DNA of 64,000 nucleotides from Hydractinia symbiolongicarpus. Lineage: Eukaryota > Cnidaria > Hydrozoa > Anthoathecata > Hydractiniidae. Numbering within the stretch: the first letter of the stretch is position 1; each line of letters starts with the position of its first letter. A model generated the notes under the pieces. The model ran no database searches and had not been told where the DNA came from. It saw only the letters and a program-made list of their open reading frames with translations. The position numbers were made by a program, and so were the translations under genes. Below, in pieces: positions 48,796-62,567 of the stretch. The stretch lies in assembly GCF_029227915.1 (NCBI RefSeq), contig NC_079881.1:15411501-15475500 (forward strand). The letters are read 5' to 3'.

Positions 48796-49606
48796 ATAAC
48801 CAAGTTGATGAAACATGGGCTGAACTTACTCAACATTTATTTAAAGTAAACTTAGACTATGAGAAAGCGCTGCCACAAGACATTTCCAGATATTTGAAAC
48901 TAAAAGCAACATCAATTGGCACGAACGCAACTTATCGTTTACTACCAATGCTGAACACCGTCAATTATTTATTATCAACTGGAGGAGCAATGATAGAAAT
49001 TAGGTCCGGATACAACATGAATCTTAACCTATTTACAGTCTTTGTCGGTCCTCCTGGTACAGGAAAATCGCCAGCTTTTAAAACAGATGTAACTGATCCA
49101 CTTACCAAACTAAATGCCGATGACTCTATAATAAGTACATCAACCAGTAGTGGACTGTCGAAATTGTTGTCCAAAAAAGGAAAAGCATACATCGCTAATC
49201 CCGAGATTTCTGGATACCTACTCAGGATGCTAAAGTCTGACGATGAAAACCAAAATGGTGACACGCAAATGCTTTGCAAACTATTTTCAGGAGAACAATG
49301 CAAGCTTAATTTTGCTACAGAAGAGCAACGCAACTTACCTGATAATGTTCCATTTTCTGTAGCAGGTACCTAATTTTTTGCGTGTTAACCGTTTTTAATT
49401 ATCATTATCATTACATTTTTATCCTTAAACCAGGTTCAACTCAAGTTAAACGTATGGCTCTCATACTATCACAATTGGATAATGGTAACGGAATTATCGA
49501 TCGTTATTTAATGCTTGTACCCAATTCAATGCGACCACTGCCCGCGGAACAGATGGCTGCTAAACATTTGTTACATTCAGAATCTGTGCAAGACATTGCT
49601 GACCCT
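48796..49606 (+). pseudogene. P-loop ATPase (DUF3987-like), two exons, cut by a small element
   Basis: Exon 1 (about 48796-49366) reads WAELTQHLFKVNLDYEKALP, then NLFTVFVGPPGTGKSPAFKT with a Walker A box, and IANPEISGYLLRML as a likely Walker B region. A 66-nt intron (49367-49432, GTACCT to CCAG) splices in phase into STQVKRMALILSQLDNG and DRYLMLVPNS. This layout resembles DUF3987-type primase/helicase-like ATPases from memory. The frame is lost where a TIR element begins at about 49607. Both ends of the gene are missing. It may belong to a mobile element; its role is unknown. Confidence 0.55.
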
Positions 49607-49735
49607 ATAATAACTGTTTATGAGGGCAATACCGGAGAATATTGACCGACGTCAAAGTATTGCCCGAGCTTGTGAGGTCAATACGTGACAGAGGTCAGTA
49701 TTCGAAGGTATTGTCCGAAATAAACAGTTATTATA
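49607..49735. mobile_element. Small TIR element interrupting the ATPase remnant
   Basis: TATAATAACTGTTTATGAGG and, reverse-complemented from the right, TATAATAACTGTTTATTTCG form ends of about 25 bp with a few differences, and GGGCAATACC follows. TA or TATA could be the duplication. Further GGGCAATA/TATTGCCC text at 49959-49986 suggests the family extends or recurs there. Confidence 0.6.
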
Positions 49736-49957
49736 TGGATTATTATCCGGGTACTGCATTTTACGACCAAAAATAAAACATTATAAGCAGGACGTAGAAA
49801 CCATGTCTTTATAGAAACTATTCCCATATGGAACGCATATAGAATTCTTGAAAACATTAAAGTAAGTTTTACTTATTTTTCGCGTTTTGTTTACTTTTTT
49901 CAGTGTTTATTTACATTAAATGCTACCATATTTAAACTTTAAACACGGTTGCTATGG

Positions 49958-49987
49958 TAGCGGGCAATACCGTGAGATATTGCCCGC
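49958..49987. repeat. Hairpin GCGGGCAATA..TATTGCCCGC
   Basis: Perfect 10-bp arms with an 8-nt loop, related in sequence to the TIR element at 49607-49735. Confidence 0.65.
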
Positions 49988-50149
49988 TATGACGTAAGTT
50001 CTAACCAATCACATTGCGCAATATTCAGAAATATGGATGCCGCCCTTCATCCATGTGAGATCACCTCCACCTCATGGGATTCATTACAGAACAGCAGCGA
50101 GATAGTTGAAATTGAATTGTAACTTTTAGAATATTGTTTTTCTTTTTAG

Positions 50150-52741
<2,592 letters not shown>

Positions 52742-52744
<3 letters not shown>

Positions 52745-53100
52745 AAACGAACACGAGAAAGAGGATCTCAGACAAATGGTCCATTGAAAAAGCAAACCGT
52801 TGAAAAAGAAACACAAGATGGAACCTCGATTGGCAGCTATTCACGCCGAAATAATGAATTTAAACATATGACTTACAAACATTTATGTAAAAACATAATT
52901 TTGGACAAAGACACAGCAATACATTGGTCATTCAATAACAGTATTTTGTCTAATTCTAAAAACTGTCCAATTTGCGGATCTAAAATGGAATTGAAACATG
53001 CTTCTCTTTATTCTTCGGATGGGTTAAAGATGACAAAGAAACGGACATACGAAAGATGCGTCTATTCAAAAGGATTCGTGGTTCGAGGGGAGCAACTTAA
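52742..53100 (+). pseudogene. Zinc-ribbon ORF fragment, cut by the Kolobok insertion
   Basis: The frame starts MKRTRERGSQTNGPLKKQTV and contains NCPICGSKMELKHASLYSSD, a CxxC zinc-ribbon half followed by a Ser-Asp-Gly turn and a later Cys. This resembles the N-terminal region of ISXO2/Merlin-type transposases, but the match is weak. The frame runs into the Kolobok left end at 53101 and stops within it. The continuation after 57209 showed no clear catalytic domain. It directly abuts the tandem duplication. Confidence 0.4.
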
Positions 53101-53357
53101 AGGGGAAGTCCGGTAAATTTTCAAAATTTTTAAAATCACAATATTACATGTCTGTATAACAGCCAAAAAAAATTTTTCAGCTAAAAAGTTCTAAAAGTCA
53201 TGAAAAAAGCAATTTTGCCTCATATCATTTCTACTTTCACTTCATGATATATTTCCGCAACGAGTAGTCTGGACACTAATATTCTTCTGACGTCATTCGT
53301 GACAACAACATTCGGCGCGTTACTTTCTTGCAGTAGTAAACTTATCTTGAAGTAGTT

Positions 53358-54098
53358 ATGTCATCTTCCTCTTCTGATGTAAGCGATGTTGAATTTAATG
53401 AAGATGAAGAGTTTGGTTTATCTCCTTTCATGTTCGAACCGGAACGGAGTCAAAGTGAAGTGGCTGCAGCTTTAGAAGCTTTAGGAAACAACGTTGGTGC
53501 TAAAAACTGCAATGTTGAAGCTGGAAATCGTGTTGGAAATGTTGAGTGGTGCCAGTGCAAAAAGTGTAAAATTATGGTAACTGAAACGGAAAGTTTATGT
53601 TGTCGTGATAATAATGATATTCCGGACGGTCATTTTCAAGGTTTCTGTTGATTAAAATATCTTCTTATCGTGTATTTTACTTCCTTGTTTGCTACATCAA
53701 TCACTTTCTGTTCTGTCACAACAAAGTTTTAGAAAGCTAAACGTTGTTTATTTACACACGGGGGTACGCCTTTTTAAAGATCTTTTTTCTTTTTTCGCTT
53801 AGGTCATACGTGTGTTACAAATTCGGATGAATTCAAAATGGTTTGTTTGCCGGAACCCGTGTTACGGACAGCACTAGGTGCTATTCACAACATGAGAGGG
53901 ATTCGTCATAAACTTTGCAACAGATCATATCGGTTTGCTGCTTATAAACAATATATATGGTGGGTGTATGGAAGACTGGGCATAGGTTATCGAAAGCCTA
54001 TACCATCATGTGTTGTGTGGGTAATCCGTAATGAATACCCGCAGCCCGATGGGGTATACGTGCCATACACAGAATCAGGAATGGATTTGGACACATAA
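53358..54098 (+). CDS. P2X7-intracellular-domain-like accessory protein, two exons
   Basis: Exon 1 (53358-53640) begins MSSSSSDVSDVEFNEDEEFG, an acidic, Ser-rich start, and reaches VEWCQCKKCKIMVTETESLC with further Cys pairs. An intron of 162 nt (53641-53802, GTTTCT to CGCTTAG) splices in phase to exon 2 (53803-54098). Exon 2 has CVTNSDEFKMVCLPEPVL, YRFAAYKQYIWWVYGRLG and KPIPSCVVWVIRNEYP. The total is 192 residues, no stop. This is the Cys-rich domain known from the cytoplasmic tail of P2X7 receptors, also found alone in many invertebrate proteins. No membrane segment is present, so it is not a receptor. Its place beside the transposase suggests a role in transposition, possibly metal-dependent DNA or protein binding; that is inference. 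Confidence 0.8.
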
Positions 54099-54246
54099 AA
54101 TGTATAAGAACATGTATAATTGTAAAGATGATGAATGAAATTTTTACAATATATGTTTTTAAAATATAACAAATGTCCCCCGGAATTGTAAAATAAGCGT
54201 TTCTTGATGTAATGCTAAATATCATTTATAAACCTGGGGGTTACTT

Positions 54247-56904
54247 TTAGGTAAATCTTGAACGCATATTCGAGACAACAACTTCCTTCCCAGGGTTTAT
54301 TTTTAATGCAATATTTCTGGGTGTTTCAGGCAACTTAAAAAATATAGGAGCTTTGATTTTTTGAACCAAATCAAACACTTCCTTCATCAAGTCCTCTTGG
54401 TATTTCTTTTCTTTCGGATCCATTACTTTTTTTGCCACCCACTCCTTCGTAATTTTGGTGAAAGAAACTTTGAACTTCAACCTCCCATCGGATGTAGTGG
54501 CTTGTTGTCGTTCTACACCCGAGTTGTGGTCAAGCACAGCTAGTTGCGTCCTAGCAACCATCCCAGCGTACGAGAATGCTAAGCGTTTGGGACAGTACTT
54601 ATTCAACAGGGAATGGTAAACCTCGAGCTGTCCAGTGTGCTTGAAATCAGCTACGTGTTTTAAATCGTTTAGTAGCTGTTTTTCATTAACAATTTTCTCC
54701 AGGGCGATGTAAGCAGGGCTTTCTTCAGTTAACCACTTCTTCTGAGCTTGTTGTAGCAGGGTAAGTTCTTCATGAGCACATTTATGATATAGCGTATTAT
54801 TTACCCAATAATGTACCCCACGGATATGACAGAGTAAACTCTGCCACTTTTCCTTCAATAATATTGGATCTCCTTCGCAAGTCGAACAAGCCCACCAGAA
54901 GTGGTTTATGATAGACTTCATCCAGTCATTCAAGTCACGACAGCTCTTTTTTTTTGCAACTTTCAAAATCTTTTTTTTGATATTTTTTGTCATGTGCCAC
55001 ACATCAAACTGGTGCGATATATGTTCATGTTCGGTGCGCATAAACTTTCGTATCTGGCTATGTCTGTCGGTAACTAGTGTGTCCACTATTACGCCAGCTT
55101 CGTCGATAAATTCCAAGCACTCAGCAAGTCCATGTTTTTCCATGCGTGCCGAGTTTCCTGCTAAACGAACGTGTGAAATAAAAAAGTTCACCACCTCATT
55201 TGTCATGGCGTCCATGAGGCTGTATGTACCATATTTAGCACTAAATCCAGGTGAGTCACAGCGACCATCTCCAATTAAATCGACACCCTCAAGCGCAACG
55301 AGTCTAACAAGTGTGGCTTCCTGATAATGCGTAAAAATGCTATTTATGGCTGGGAATAAAAATCTTCGCTGAAGTTCATGGAACTGCGACCTACTTATAA
55401 AGTTAACATTGGCAGTTTCAAATGCTTCTTTCACACCTTGAAATGTTAATCCGTTGAACAATATTCCAGCAGACAGCCTTACCGTTCCTTCCGCAATTCG
55501 ATTTAAGTAAGGTTGTGATCTCCAAGTCACTTCGTGGTTACCGGCGCAAACCAATTTCACAATAAGCATACTACCCTTAGTTATATGTTTTTTGATAGTA
55601 GCTTTCTCACCGCATTCAAAGCAGAATTTGAAGAGCGACTTAAGCATTTCAAAGTACACTAGAAACATTGTTGAAGGTGCAATCGACTGCGTACCTTCCC
55701 TAACATCGACATCTTGCTCATTAACATCACTATCAGCCGTATCGGCACTACTATCGACCGTATCAACATCGCTACTGACATTGAAAGATGCATCCGGATC
55801 AGCGCGATCTTCTACTTCACTTGCGCAAAATGAAGAGCAATCTCCAATTTCATCTCCCTCTTTCGCAATAAGGTTGACTGTGGAAACGCTAGCATATTGA
55901 GTTAATATAACAGTTTGCGTGTTCGTCGAAGACAAAGTTGGACTCATCTGAGTAGACATTGATTTGCATAACACAGCAGGAACCATAGTGCTCTTTGTTC
56001 GCATTGGTGTAGCACAGCTAACTTCTTTGTTGATCATGACGACATCAACAGTTTGCGTAATAGCATCCTTAAAAAGGGGCTCAAGTTCTAGGGAAGGTGC
56101 TTCCGGGCCACCTGAGTTTTCTTCTGCCGTACAAGCTTCATCCACAATCTAAAGTTATGAACACATTAAGAAATTTTTTATTCCTTAAAAGAACAAATAT
56201 TTTTTCCAACTCCAAGATTTTTAAATCTGATCATTTTTTTGGAAGAGCACATAAAAAAGACATTCGAGGCTGAAAAAGTGTAAAAAAAAAGAACAACCAG
56301 ACTGAGGTAAAATTTAAATGTTCTTATAAAAAACGTGTAAAAATATGTTTAACCACGATTGGCCTGCTGGGTTACCTGGCGTTTTGTTTTTCTTTCGTTT
56401 CTTGCAATGGATGCAGAACGCTTTGCAGGTAGCGGTTTCGAGAATGAAAATACCGATGGAATAGCGTTTGGTAATAATATAAACTTTCTCACAGAGCCAC
56501 AGAGCTCCGCCTAAATAATAAAATTTAAAAATGTATTTTTACCCCCTGGTTATTTATGGACAAAAAGATCAAAAGACAGGTGTTCAGAAAATTATTGAAG
56601 GTGAATACAGTTTCGCAACAAGCTTATTTACAAAAGAAATAATGTGAAAAGAAGTCAAGAAAAATTTAAGAAGTGCAAGAAATACCTTGAGATCGCGTTG
56701 AAAACATTCGGACGTGAAATGCATACCACAAAGAACGAAATTCGTGTCTGCTGGATATGGTGGATCTCGCTCCATAGCTGCTAGCCATTTCTTACGACGT
56801 TGTTTATTTTCTTTTTCGGTGGGAACGTTATGCCACCCTTTTACATCAGCTACCGATTTTTTGGTGGAAGAGTTACCACAATTTAAAGCACCACAAGTAA
56901 CCAT
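54247..56904 (-). CDS. Kolobok transposase with N-terminal THAP domain, three exons
   Basis: Exon 1 (56904-56686) encodes a THAP zinc finger: MVTCGALNCGNSS, then WHNVP, RRKKWLAAMER, and VLCGMHFTSECFQRDLK (C2CH residues visible). Exon 2 (56510-56376) adds LLPNAIPSVF, the THAP end box. Exon 3 (56148-54247) has an acidic Thr/Ser linker, a Cys-rich segment with EVTWRSQP, and the DDE core. Core boxes: DLIGDGRCDSPGFSAKYGTY, LVTDRHSQIRKFM, HQFDVWHMTKNIKKK, NHFWWACSTCEGD and HTGQLEVYHSLLNKY. All junctions are GT-AG and in phase, giving 751 residues with no stop. The first ATG that opens directly on the THAP consensus was chosen; an upstream in-frame ATG at 56961 also exists. It should bind the TIRs and cut DNA at TTAA in the nucleus. 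Confidence 0.88.
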
Positions 56905-57209
56905 GATAACAGTAAAATCAATGGTACATTTATGACTTGTTTGAAGTGGTGTAATCGACAACTGAAGTATTCCGGCGTGCAGAAAGCTGTTGTCATAAAA
57001 TACGTCACGATAAACATTAGAGCCCAGACCTCGATGATAACAACAAAAAGATGGCGTCGTTTGAAAAAAAACAGTAACAATCCTAAACTTTGATAGACAT
57101 TTATATCATTTGTAATACGAATTTTTAAAAAAGATTTTGCAGAAATTAATAACACGATGGTGTTTATTCAACACACAAATTTTGAAAAATGACCGGACTT
57201 CCCCTTTAA

Positions 57210-57930
57210 GAGGACGTTAACATTCACTTTTCAGACCACATAAAATATTGTAATACTATTGGTCAATTGCAGGCCAATGCTGCGTTAGCATTTTTTGATG
57301 CTTGATGCTGGGTCGGAAAGCGAAAGCAACGAGCCAAGCAACGGTTCTTCATCGGCTTGTTTTCTGTTTGCTTTGGTTTTCATTTTCTTTCTGCTAAATT
57401 GTTTTTAATAATTTGTACAGATAAAAGTAGCTGCATTGTTTTTCCTCTTTTCTGCACTTTTTAAGGTTGCTATGTAGCTAGGTAACTATATCTAGAGCTA
57501 GCATGTGTATGTAATGAAAAAAAAATTAGCAAAGACGCTATTCTCGTGGTAATCCCTTACATGTTTCCGTTTTCTGAACATTTGACTTTTTGGTTATCAT
57601 ATGTTCGGTTTTTTGTTAATAATCCAATAACAGTCGTGATATTGGTTGTTAAGTTGTAAATACTAGCTAAATTGCGAGATCGTCAGTTGATTACTACCGT
57701 CATCAGAATTTTCAGCCCCGTCCGGGTATGGACTAATCAATAATTCCTCGTGGTAGCGGGCCATGCTTTAGCAAGCATTCTCTATTAGCTAGGAGTATCA
57801 AATGTTGTAAAGTAGGTAAATGTTACTCAACATTTTTGTTGCTAGCGTCTTATTCGCTTGAACTGAAGAGATTGTTAGTCTGCATGATGAAATATTTAGT
57901 TGATTCAATAAAAAAACAGTATTTTGAATA
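57210..57930. other. Spacer after the Kolobok element
   Basis: Sequence resumes the interrupted flank. No gene recognised. Confidence 0.4.
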
Positions 57931-58260
57931 GTGTTGCTTGTTGATGAAATATTCGAGAAAATCGCCAAATTAAAGCAATCAGACGTACTTTCTAACTTCA
58001 CGCACAAGTTTAATAAAAAACGAATACATTTCAGAACCGCTGACAATAGTGGTGATGCTGACAGAGAGCAAAACAAAGACAAACACATTCTACCTTTTAT
58101 TATACCTTACCACGAAAAATTTACAACGCCTAAACAAATACTACACAAGTATTGGTTTATAATTGAGAGCGACCCTGCTATGCGACTCGTTTCTCCAACC
58201 AAACCATTCTTGACTTTCACCAAGCATAAAAATATACATATAATATATACATATATTTAA
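57931..58260 (+). pseudogene. Retroelement C-terminal fragment, possibly Penelope-like
   Basis: The frame reads ILPFIIPYHEKFTTPKQILH, then HKYWFIIESDPAMRLVSPTK and PFLTFTKHKNI. This pattern (aromatic-Pro-His start, a KYW block, a Pro-rich Lys-Asn end) occurs after the RT and before GIY-YIG in Penelope-like and related elements. No RT or GIY-YIG part is adjacent. Identification is tentative. Confidence 0.35.
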
Positions 58261-58439
58261 TCAGAGCAAAGATGAGATCTGCTGACCACTGCCTTTCATT
58301 ACAATTTTTATAATTTTTACGATTTGTATAATATTCAGTTTATTAATATCATAATAAAATTGTTACAGCCAAAACAGTCACAATTTTCTTATTGCATTCA
58401 ATAACGATTTTTAAACCGCAATTGTTGGAATAATGCTTG

Positions 58440-58673
58440 TATTTTCTTTTTGATGCGTTCCATCGCGGGTCCGCTGGTGTCTTTAAATGCGGCAAGACCG
58501 GTATAATCCGACATTGTTAGGGTAAATTGCATTTATCTTGTTTAACATGAACAATCCAACGACTTCGTAAACTTTGGCACTGTCATATGCACCCATCGTC
58601 ACGTCGAACAATTCTCCTCCCTTCTTCATCCACGTTTGTTTGCTAGTGTCGAATAGAAGCAATTTTTCGCATG
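58440..58673 (-). pseudogene. Reverse transcriptase fragment with catalytic box deleted
   Basis: The minus strand reads ELFDVTMGAYDSAKVYEVVG and NNVGLY, then in another frame GLAAFKDTSGPAMERIKKKI. Related RTs have a Tyr-Arg-Asp-Asp-Gly-Leu box at exactly this point. Here about 8 nt are missing and the two Asp codons are gone. It lies next to, and opposite in strand to, the RLE-type retroelement remnant. Confidence 0.5.
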
Positions 58674-58677
58674 AAAG

Positions 58678-59830
58678 ATGGTTTTTATAACAATACCTGG
58701 GATTGAGAAGTATCTGAATCCACTTGAAGAAATCATACGACATCGATTGCTACCTGCCATTACTGGCGGACACATTGTGAACGATGATGAACGCACACTC
58801 CTGTCTTTGCCTCCTCGACTTGGTGGTTTAGGAATTATCAATCCCATTGAACGAGCGCCCACAGAGCTACGAAACTCAGAAAGCATAACTGCTTCTTTGA
58901 AGAACGTAATTCTTTGTAAAAATGTTGTTGATGAAGAAAAAGTATCATTGACGGCAGTGAAAAACAACCGGATACAATAGAATCTGGAAAAGTTGAAAAA
59001 TCTACAATTACGTATGACACCTGAAGCTGCACGATTGAACGATTCAAATATGGAGAGTGGTGTATCAAATTGGCTTACAACTTTACTAATTAGAGAGCTG
59101 AACTATGATCTGAACAAGGAGCAGTTTTTGACGCTCTACGTTTGCGATACGATTGGACAATCCTGAAACTTCCATCAGAATGCGTGTGTGGAAGCAAATT
59201 TAATGTTACACATAAGTTATCATGCAAGAAAGGTGGATACGTCTCTTTACGACACAATAGGATAAGAGATATTACAGGAAAAGTACTGGAGGAAGTATGT
59301 AAAGATGCGAGAAAGGAAACATTGCTGTTACGTTTAAGCGGTGAAAGAATCCGTCAAAATGGTATTTTATCACAGGAAGCACGGTTAGACGGCAGCGCAG
59401 TCGGTTTTTGGACCCCTGGTCAATGAGTATTTTTAGATGTATGGGTATTTGACCTCAACACTCTGAGATACAAGGGTCTTTCTCTTGACAAACGCTTCAA
59501 AAAGAACGAAGAAGAGAAGAAAAGAGGATCCAACGAAAGAGTTATGCAAGTAGAAAATGGAACATTAACTCCTCTTGTTTTTGCAACAAACGGTGGCATG
59601 GGAAGAGAATGTAAACGATTTTATCAGAGACTGTCTGAAATGATTTCAGAAAAACAAAACATCAGGGTTGCAGAAGCCACGATGTTTATTAGAACTTAAA
59701 TTTCCTTTAGTCTCTGCGAACGACACTACTTTGCCTGAGAGGTTGCAGATCCTTCGCTCGGGACCACGCGCTGACAGATATGGAACTCGGAAATGTTGTA
59801 TCACTCATTCGATCCTGAATAATCAAGCGT
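58678..59830 (+). pseudogene. C-terminal part of an RLE-type retroelement (CCHC plus endonuclease)
   Basis: Blocks in order: LLPAITGGHIVNDDERTLLS, LPPRLGGLGIINP, SNWLTTLLIRELNYDLNKEQ, CVCGSKFNVTHKLSC (a CCHC knuckle), RHNRIRDITGKVLEEVC, EARLDGSAVGFW, VFLDVWVFD and NGGMGRECKRFYQRLSE. A CCHC knuckle followed by RHN.IRD and a D..F.DV box is the layout of restriction-like endonuclease retrotransposons. A TGA at 59424-59426 falls where related sequences have Arg (CGA to TGA). Frameshifts occur near 58980 and 59150. An A-run at 59948-59959 may be the old tail. Confidence 0.6.
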
Positions 59831-60166
59831 TGTTAATTATTAAGTGAAACCATGTTGAACTAATAAATCGTTAATAATTTTTTATTTTATTTTGGTGTTG
59901 TTGTAAATTTATTTATTTATTTGTGGCAAATATATGTAATGTTAATTAAAAAAAAAAATGTTTTGCTTGTGGGGAAATCCATAATGGGGGGTTTGTTGGG
60001 CTTCTAAAGTGAAGCAAATGGAGTCAAACACAAAACGTCTAGCTTTATATTATGTTATAACGTATCTAAACATTTAACTGCATAATGATACACTTGGTGA
60101 AGACCTTTCCGAATATACTGGAAGGTGTCATTACAAATGTTAGCTAGCTAAAAAACTACAACAAAA
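59831..60166. other. Spacer, nothing recognised
   Basis: AT-rich. It may include the 3' untranslated end of the retroelement. Confidence 0.4.
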
Positions 60167-60850
60167 ATGGTTAGGTGGTCTTGTGCATCAGCCTTGTGTT
60201 TCAACAACCACACAACTTTGTGTATTGATGGGAAACCTTTAAAATTTTATCGTTTACCAAGATTAGAATCTTTAAAATCGCAATATCGGAAGATTTTAAA
60301 AACAGATGGTATTAACTGGAAAAATGTGTATATTTGCTGTGAACACTGGAGCTTCAATGAGAGATTATCAGAGACTTGCCAGATGTTGTCGTTTCAGAAA
60401 GAAACTTCCAAAAGCTTGAACAGAAATATGAGAATGCTAATAACTTGGTAAAAAAATCAGCCACAGAACTTCACAAAAAAGATTAAGAAATGCTAAACAA
60501 AAGTTGGAAACTGCTAGAAGTATAATGAACCAAAATATAAATACTCCATCATCATCAAAAGCACGAAGAACGCTAACAAAATCTCGTACATATATCTCTT
60601 CTAAGAAACGTAACCCTTCAAAGTTACAATAGAGAAAAAAATTGGAAAAGCAAATGCTGAAATTTCAAGACTAAATAAAGAGCTTACCGAATTCCAAGAA
60701 AAAATCGTCAGATTAAATAAGGAACTTGCAACTATGAAATTTCAAAACAAGTTATTGGTAAATAATAACAGAAAAAGTTGGCCAAGTGAGGTAGTTTTTC
60801 CCAAATCAGTTTTATTAACACTTGGTAGACATGCTGTTCTACAGGTTTCT
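60167..60850 (+). pseudogene. THAP-domain gene with coiled coil, broken
   Basis: The frame starts MVRWSCASALCFNNHTTLCI and continues FYRLPRLESLKSQYRKILK, DGINWKNVYICCEHWS and FNERLSETC. This is a variant THAP zinc finger with WxxxxYICCEHW in place of the usual Cys-x-x-His. After a frameshift near 60380 a Lys/Glu-rich region (about 60400-60760) reads as a coiled coil, with further stops. It converges on the SWIM gene from the other side, and the two 3' ends are about 30 bp apart. Pairing of THAP and SWIM genes suggests one mobile element, but no TIRs were found. Confidence 0.55.
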
Positions 60851-60877
60851 CATTTTTGAGTTTTTCCTTTAAAGTTT

Positions 60878-61569
60878 TCATAATTGAAGTGACATCTCTT
60901 TTAAAATAAGATTCACTTGGATCTGCAGCATTAAGAACAACTTTTCCATTTTTTTTTTTTTTACATTTGCCGACTTAACTTTTATAGCCTTTAACGGAAC
61001 CATTCGAATAGAGACTTTTTTAGACCGCCGATGCCATATTTGTAACTGTTGTGTCACAGTCAGTTCCAAAACCTGATTGCCAGTGTCGTGGAGCTGTTTT
61101 AAAAATAACAAAACTGCAAGAACGTGACAGCATAAGCCACTTGCAACTGGACAACTGCATTGAGCTTTTTGAGGGTACCCATTTTCAAAAACAAGCACTG
61201 CTGGCCTTGCTTCAGTACCATTCTACTCTGTAACATTCTAATAGCTTTTTCTTGCTGGCCTAAACTACCATATGTTTTCATTTTGCAGTAGTTCTTAAAT
61301 ATATCTTCATTGATAAGTGGTAGATCCTCATCTTATTTACACCATTTAGCTGTAGTTGGAGGAATATCTGTGGGATCTAAGCTACAACTAAACTTGTATT
61401 TTTTATTTGCTTTGTCTTCTAGACGTTTTACTAAACGATGATATCGCATAAACTTTCTAATTTTTATCTGCAGTTCTTGAACATTTCCTGTGGCACACTG
61501 ACCTACATTTTTTAGGCATTCTGAACATTCTTCACGGCTATAATTGCTAACATCCTTTGTAATGTCCAT
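60878..61569 (-). pseudogene. SWIM-type zinc-finger gene, broken
   Basis: From MDITKDVSNYSREECSECLK the minus strand continues VQELQIKIRKFMRYHRLVKR and PTTAKWCK, then an in-frame TAA near 61335. It resumes LPLINEDIFKNYCKM, GSLGQQEKAIRMLQSR and, after a frame change, QKAQCSCPVASGLCCHVLAV, the CxC..CxH pattern of a SWIM zinc finger, with QLQIWHRRSKKVSIRMVPLK. SWIM fingers bind DNA or protein and occur in MULE-type transposases, but no DDE domain is visible. The run of A/T at 60950-60961 lies near its end. Confidence 0.55.
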
Positions 61570-61776
61570 GTTTATAAACTTTAATATTTGATATCATAAA
61601 TAAACTATATACTATTGCAATATACAATGTTTTTCTTCGATTTATTATTATTTATCTAATCAAGTACACCAAAACAATCGCCGCAATTATGATTTTTTCC
61701 CTACAAGTGAATTCGGACGAACTTGACCGCGCCGTATGAATTTGGCTAACGCTGATGTCATCACTCCTCAACTAAA

Positions 61777-62567
61777 GGCGGGGGCAAACCAGTCCAACAA
61801 TTCATCCAACATGCAATTTTGGTGATGTTGGATGAAATGTTAAACTGGTTTGAGCCACTTCAAAATTCTGAAAAAAATTGAAATTTCAAAAAAAGAAGAA
61901 AAAAATCGTGTTGGACGATGTTGGATGAAGTTTGATCGCCGTCAAACATTTTATCCAACATTTTCGGCAAGATCAAAGAAATTCTTTATCTGAGTTGCGT
62001 GAATTTTCGTGTTAGATTGGTTTGGTGGTACTTTTCATCAATTTATCCCCCAAAGCCTTGCAACACCCTTATTATTTAGGATACTGCATTCAAAGAAATT
62101 CTGAACTGAAAGTGAAGTGGTTGAAACGTTTTTCCTGTCGTAAGAAAACGAAGAGTAAGGGCGAGTCTTTCTTCTGCCATAATTTGTCTGTGGCCACCAC
62201 AGTTGCTCATCTAGCCCGGTGATATCAGATGGGGTATTTAATCGAAATCCCCCTCATCCATCTGAAACATTTCCCTAAATCCGAATCTGTCTTCGATCTT
62301 CAATTCTTTAATGATATTAATAAAATATTCATTTTGTTCCATCCTCTTTATCCACTCTCTTGTTTTTCCGCGGGTTGGTTTTACATCGTCTAAATCGACG
62401 AGTTCGTCCAGCAACATAAGCAGCACTACAGAATTCTTTTCGAAAATCGTTTGAATGTTTTTAAAAGCAGTCCCACAAACCTAACATTTTGCTTCATCCA
62501 ACATGCATTTTTCATCCAACATGGGAAAAAAATGTTGGATGAAATGTTGGACTGGTTTTCCCCCGCC
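61777..62567. mobile_element. TIR element with Harbinger-like transposase fragment
   Basis: GGCGGGGGCAAACCAGTCCA at the left and (reverse complement) GGCGGGGGAAAACCAGTCCA at the right, both continuing into repeated CATCCAACAT motifs, mark the ends. AAA flanks both sides. On the minus strand (62426-62238), TREWIKRMEQNEYFINIIKE and FGFREMFQMDEGDFD match the N-terminal region of PIF/Harbinger transposases. The catalytic part is missing. Confidence 0.65.

Larger units (their letters stand above)
53101..57205. mobile_element. Kolobok DNA transposon, apparently complete
   Basis: The ends AGGGGAAGTCCGGTAAATTT and (reverse complement) AGGGGAAGTCCGGTCATTTT extend to about 29 bp of inverted repeat with two mismatches. 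Each is flanked by TTAA (53097-53100 and 57206-57209), the duplication typical of Kolobok. Two convergent spliced genes fill the element: a P2X7-like gene on plus and a THAP-plus-DDE transposase on minus. Both are open throughout. At 4,105 bp it is the only element in the window that looks potentially autonomous. Confidence 0.92.

Noticed and set aside
54908-55324. 138-residue plus-strand frame
   Set aside because: Antisense shadow of the Kolobok transposase, whose motifs lie on the minus strand.
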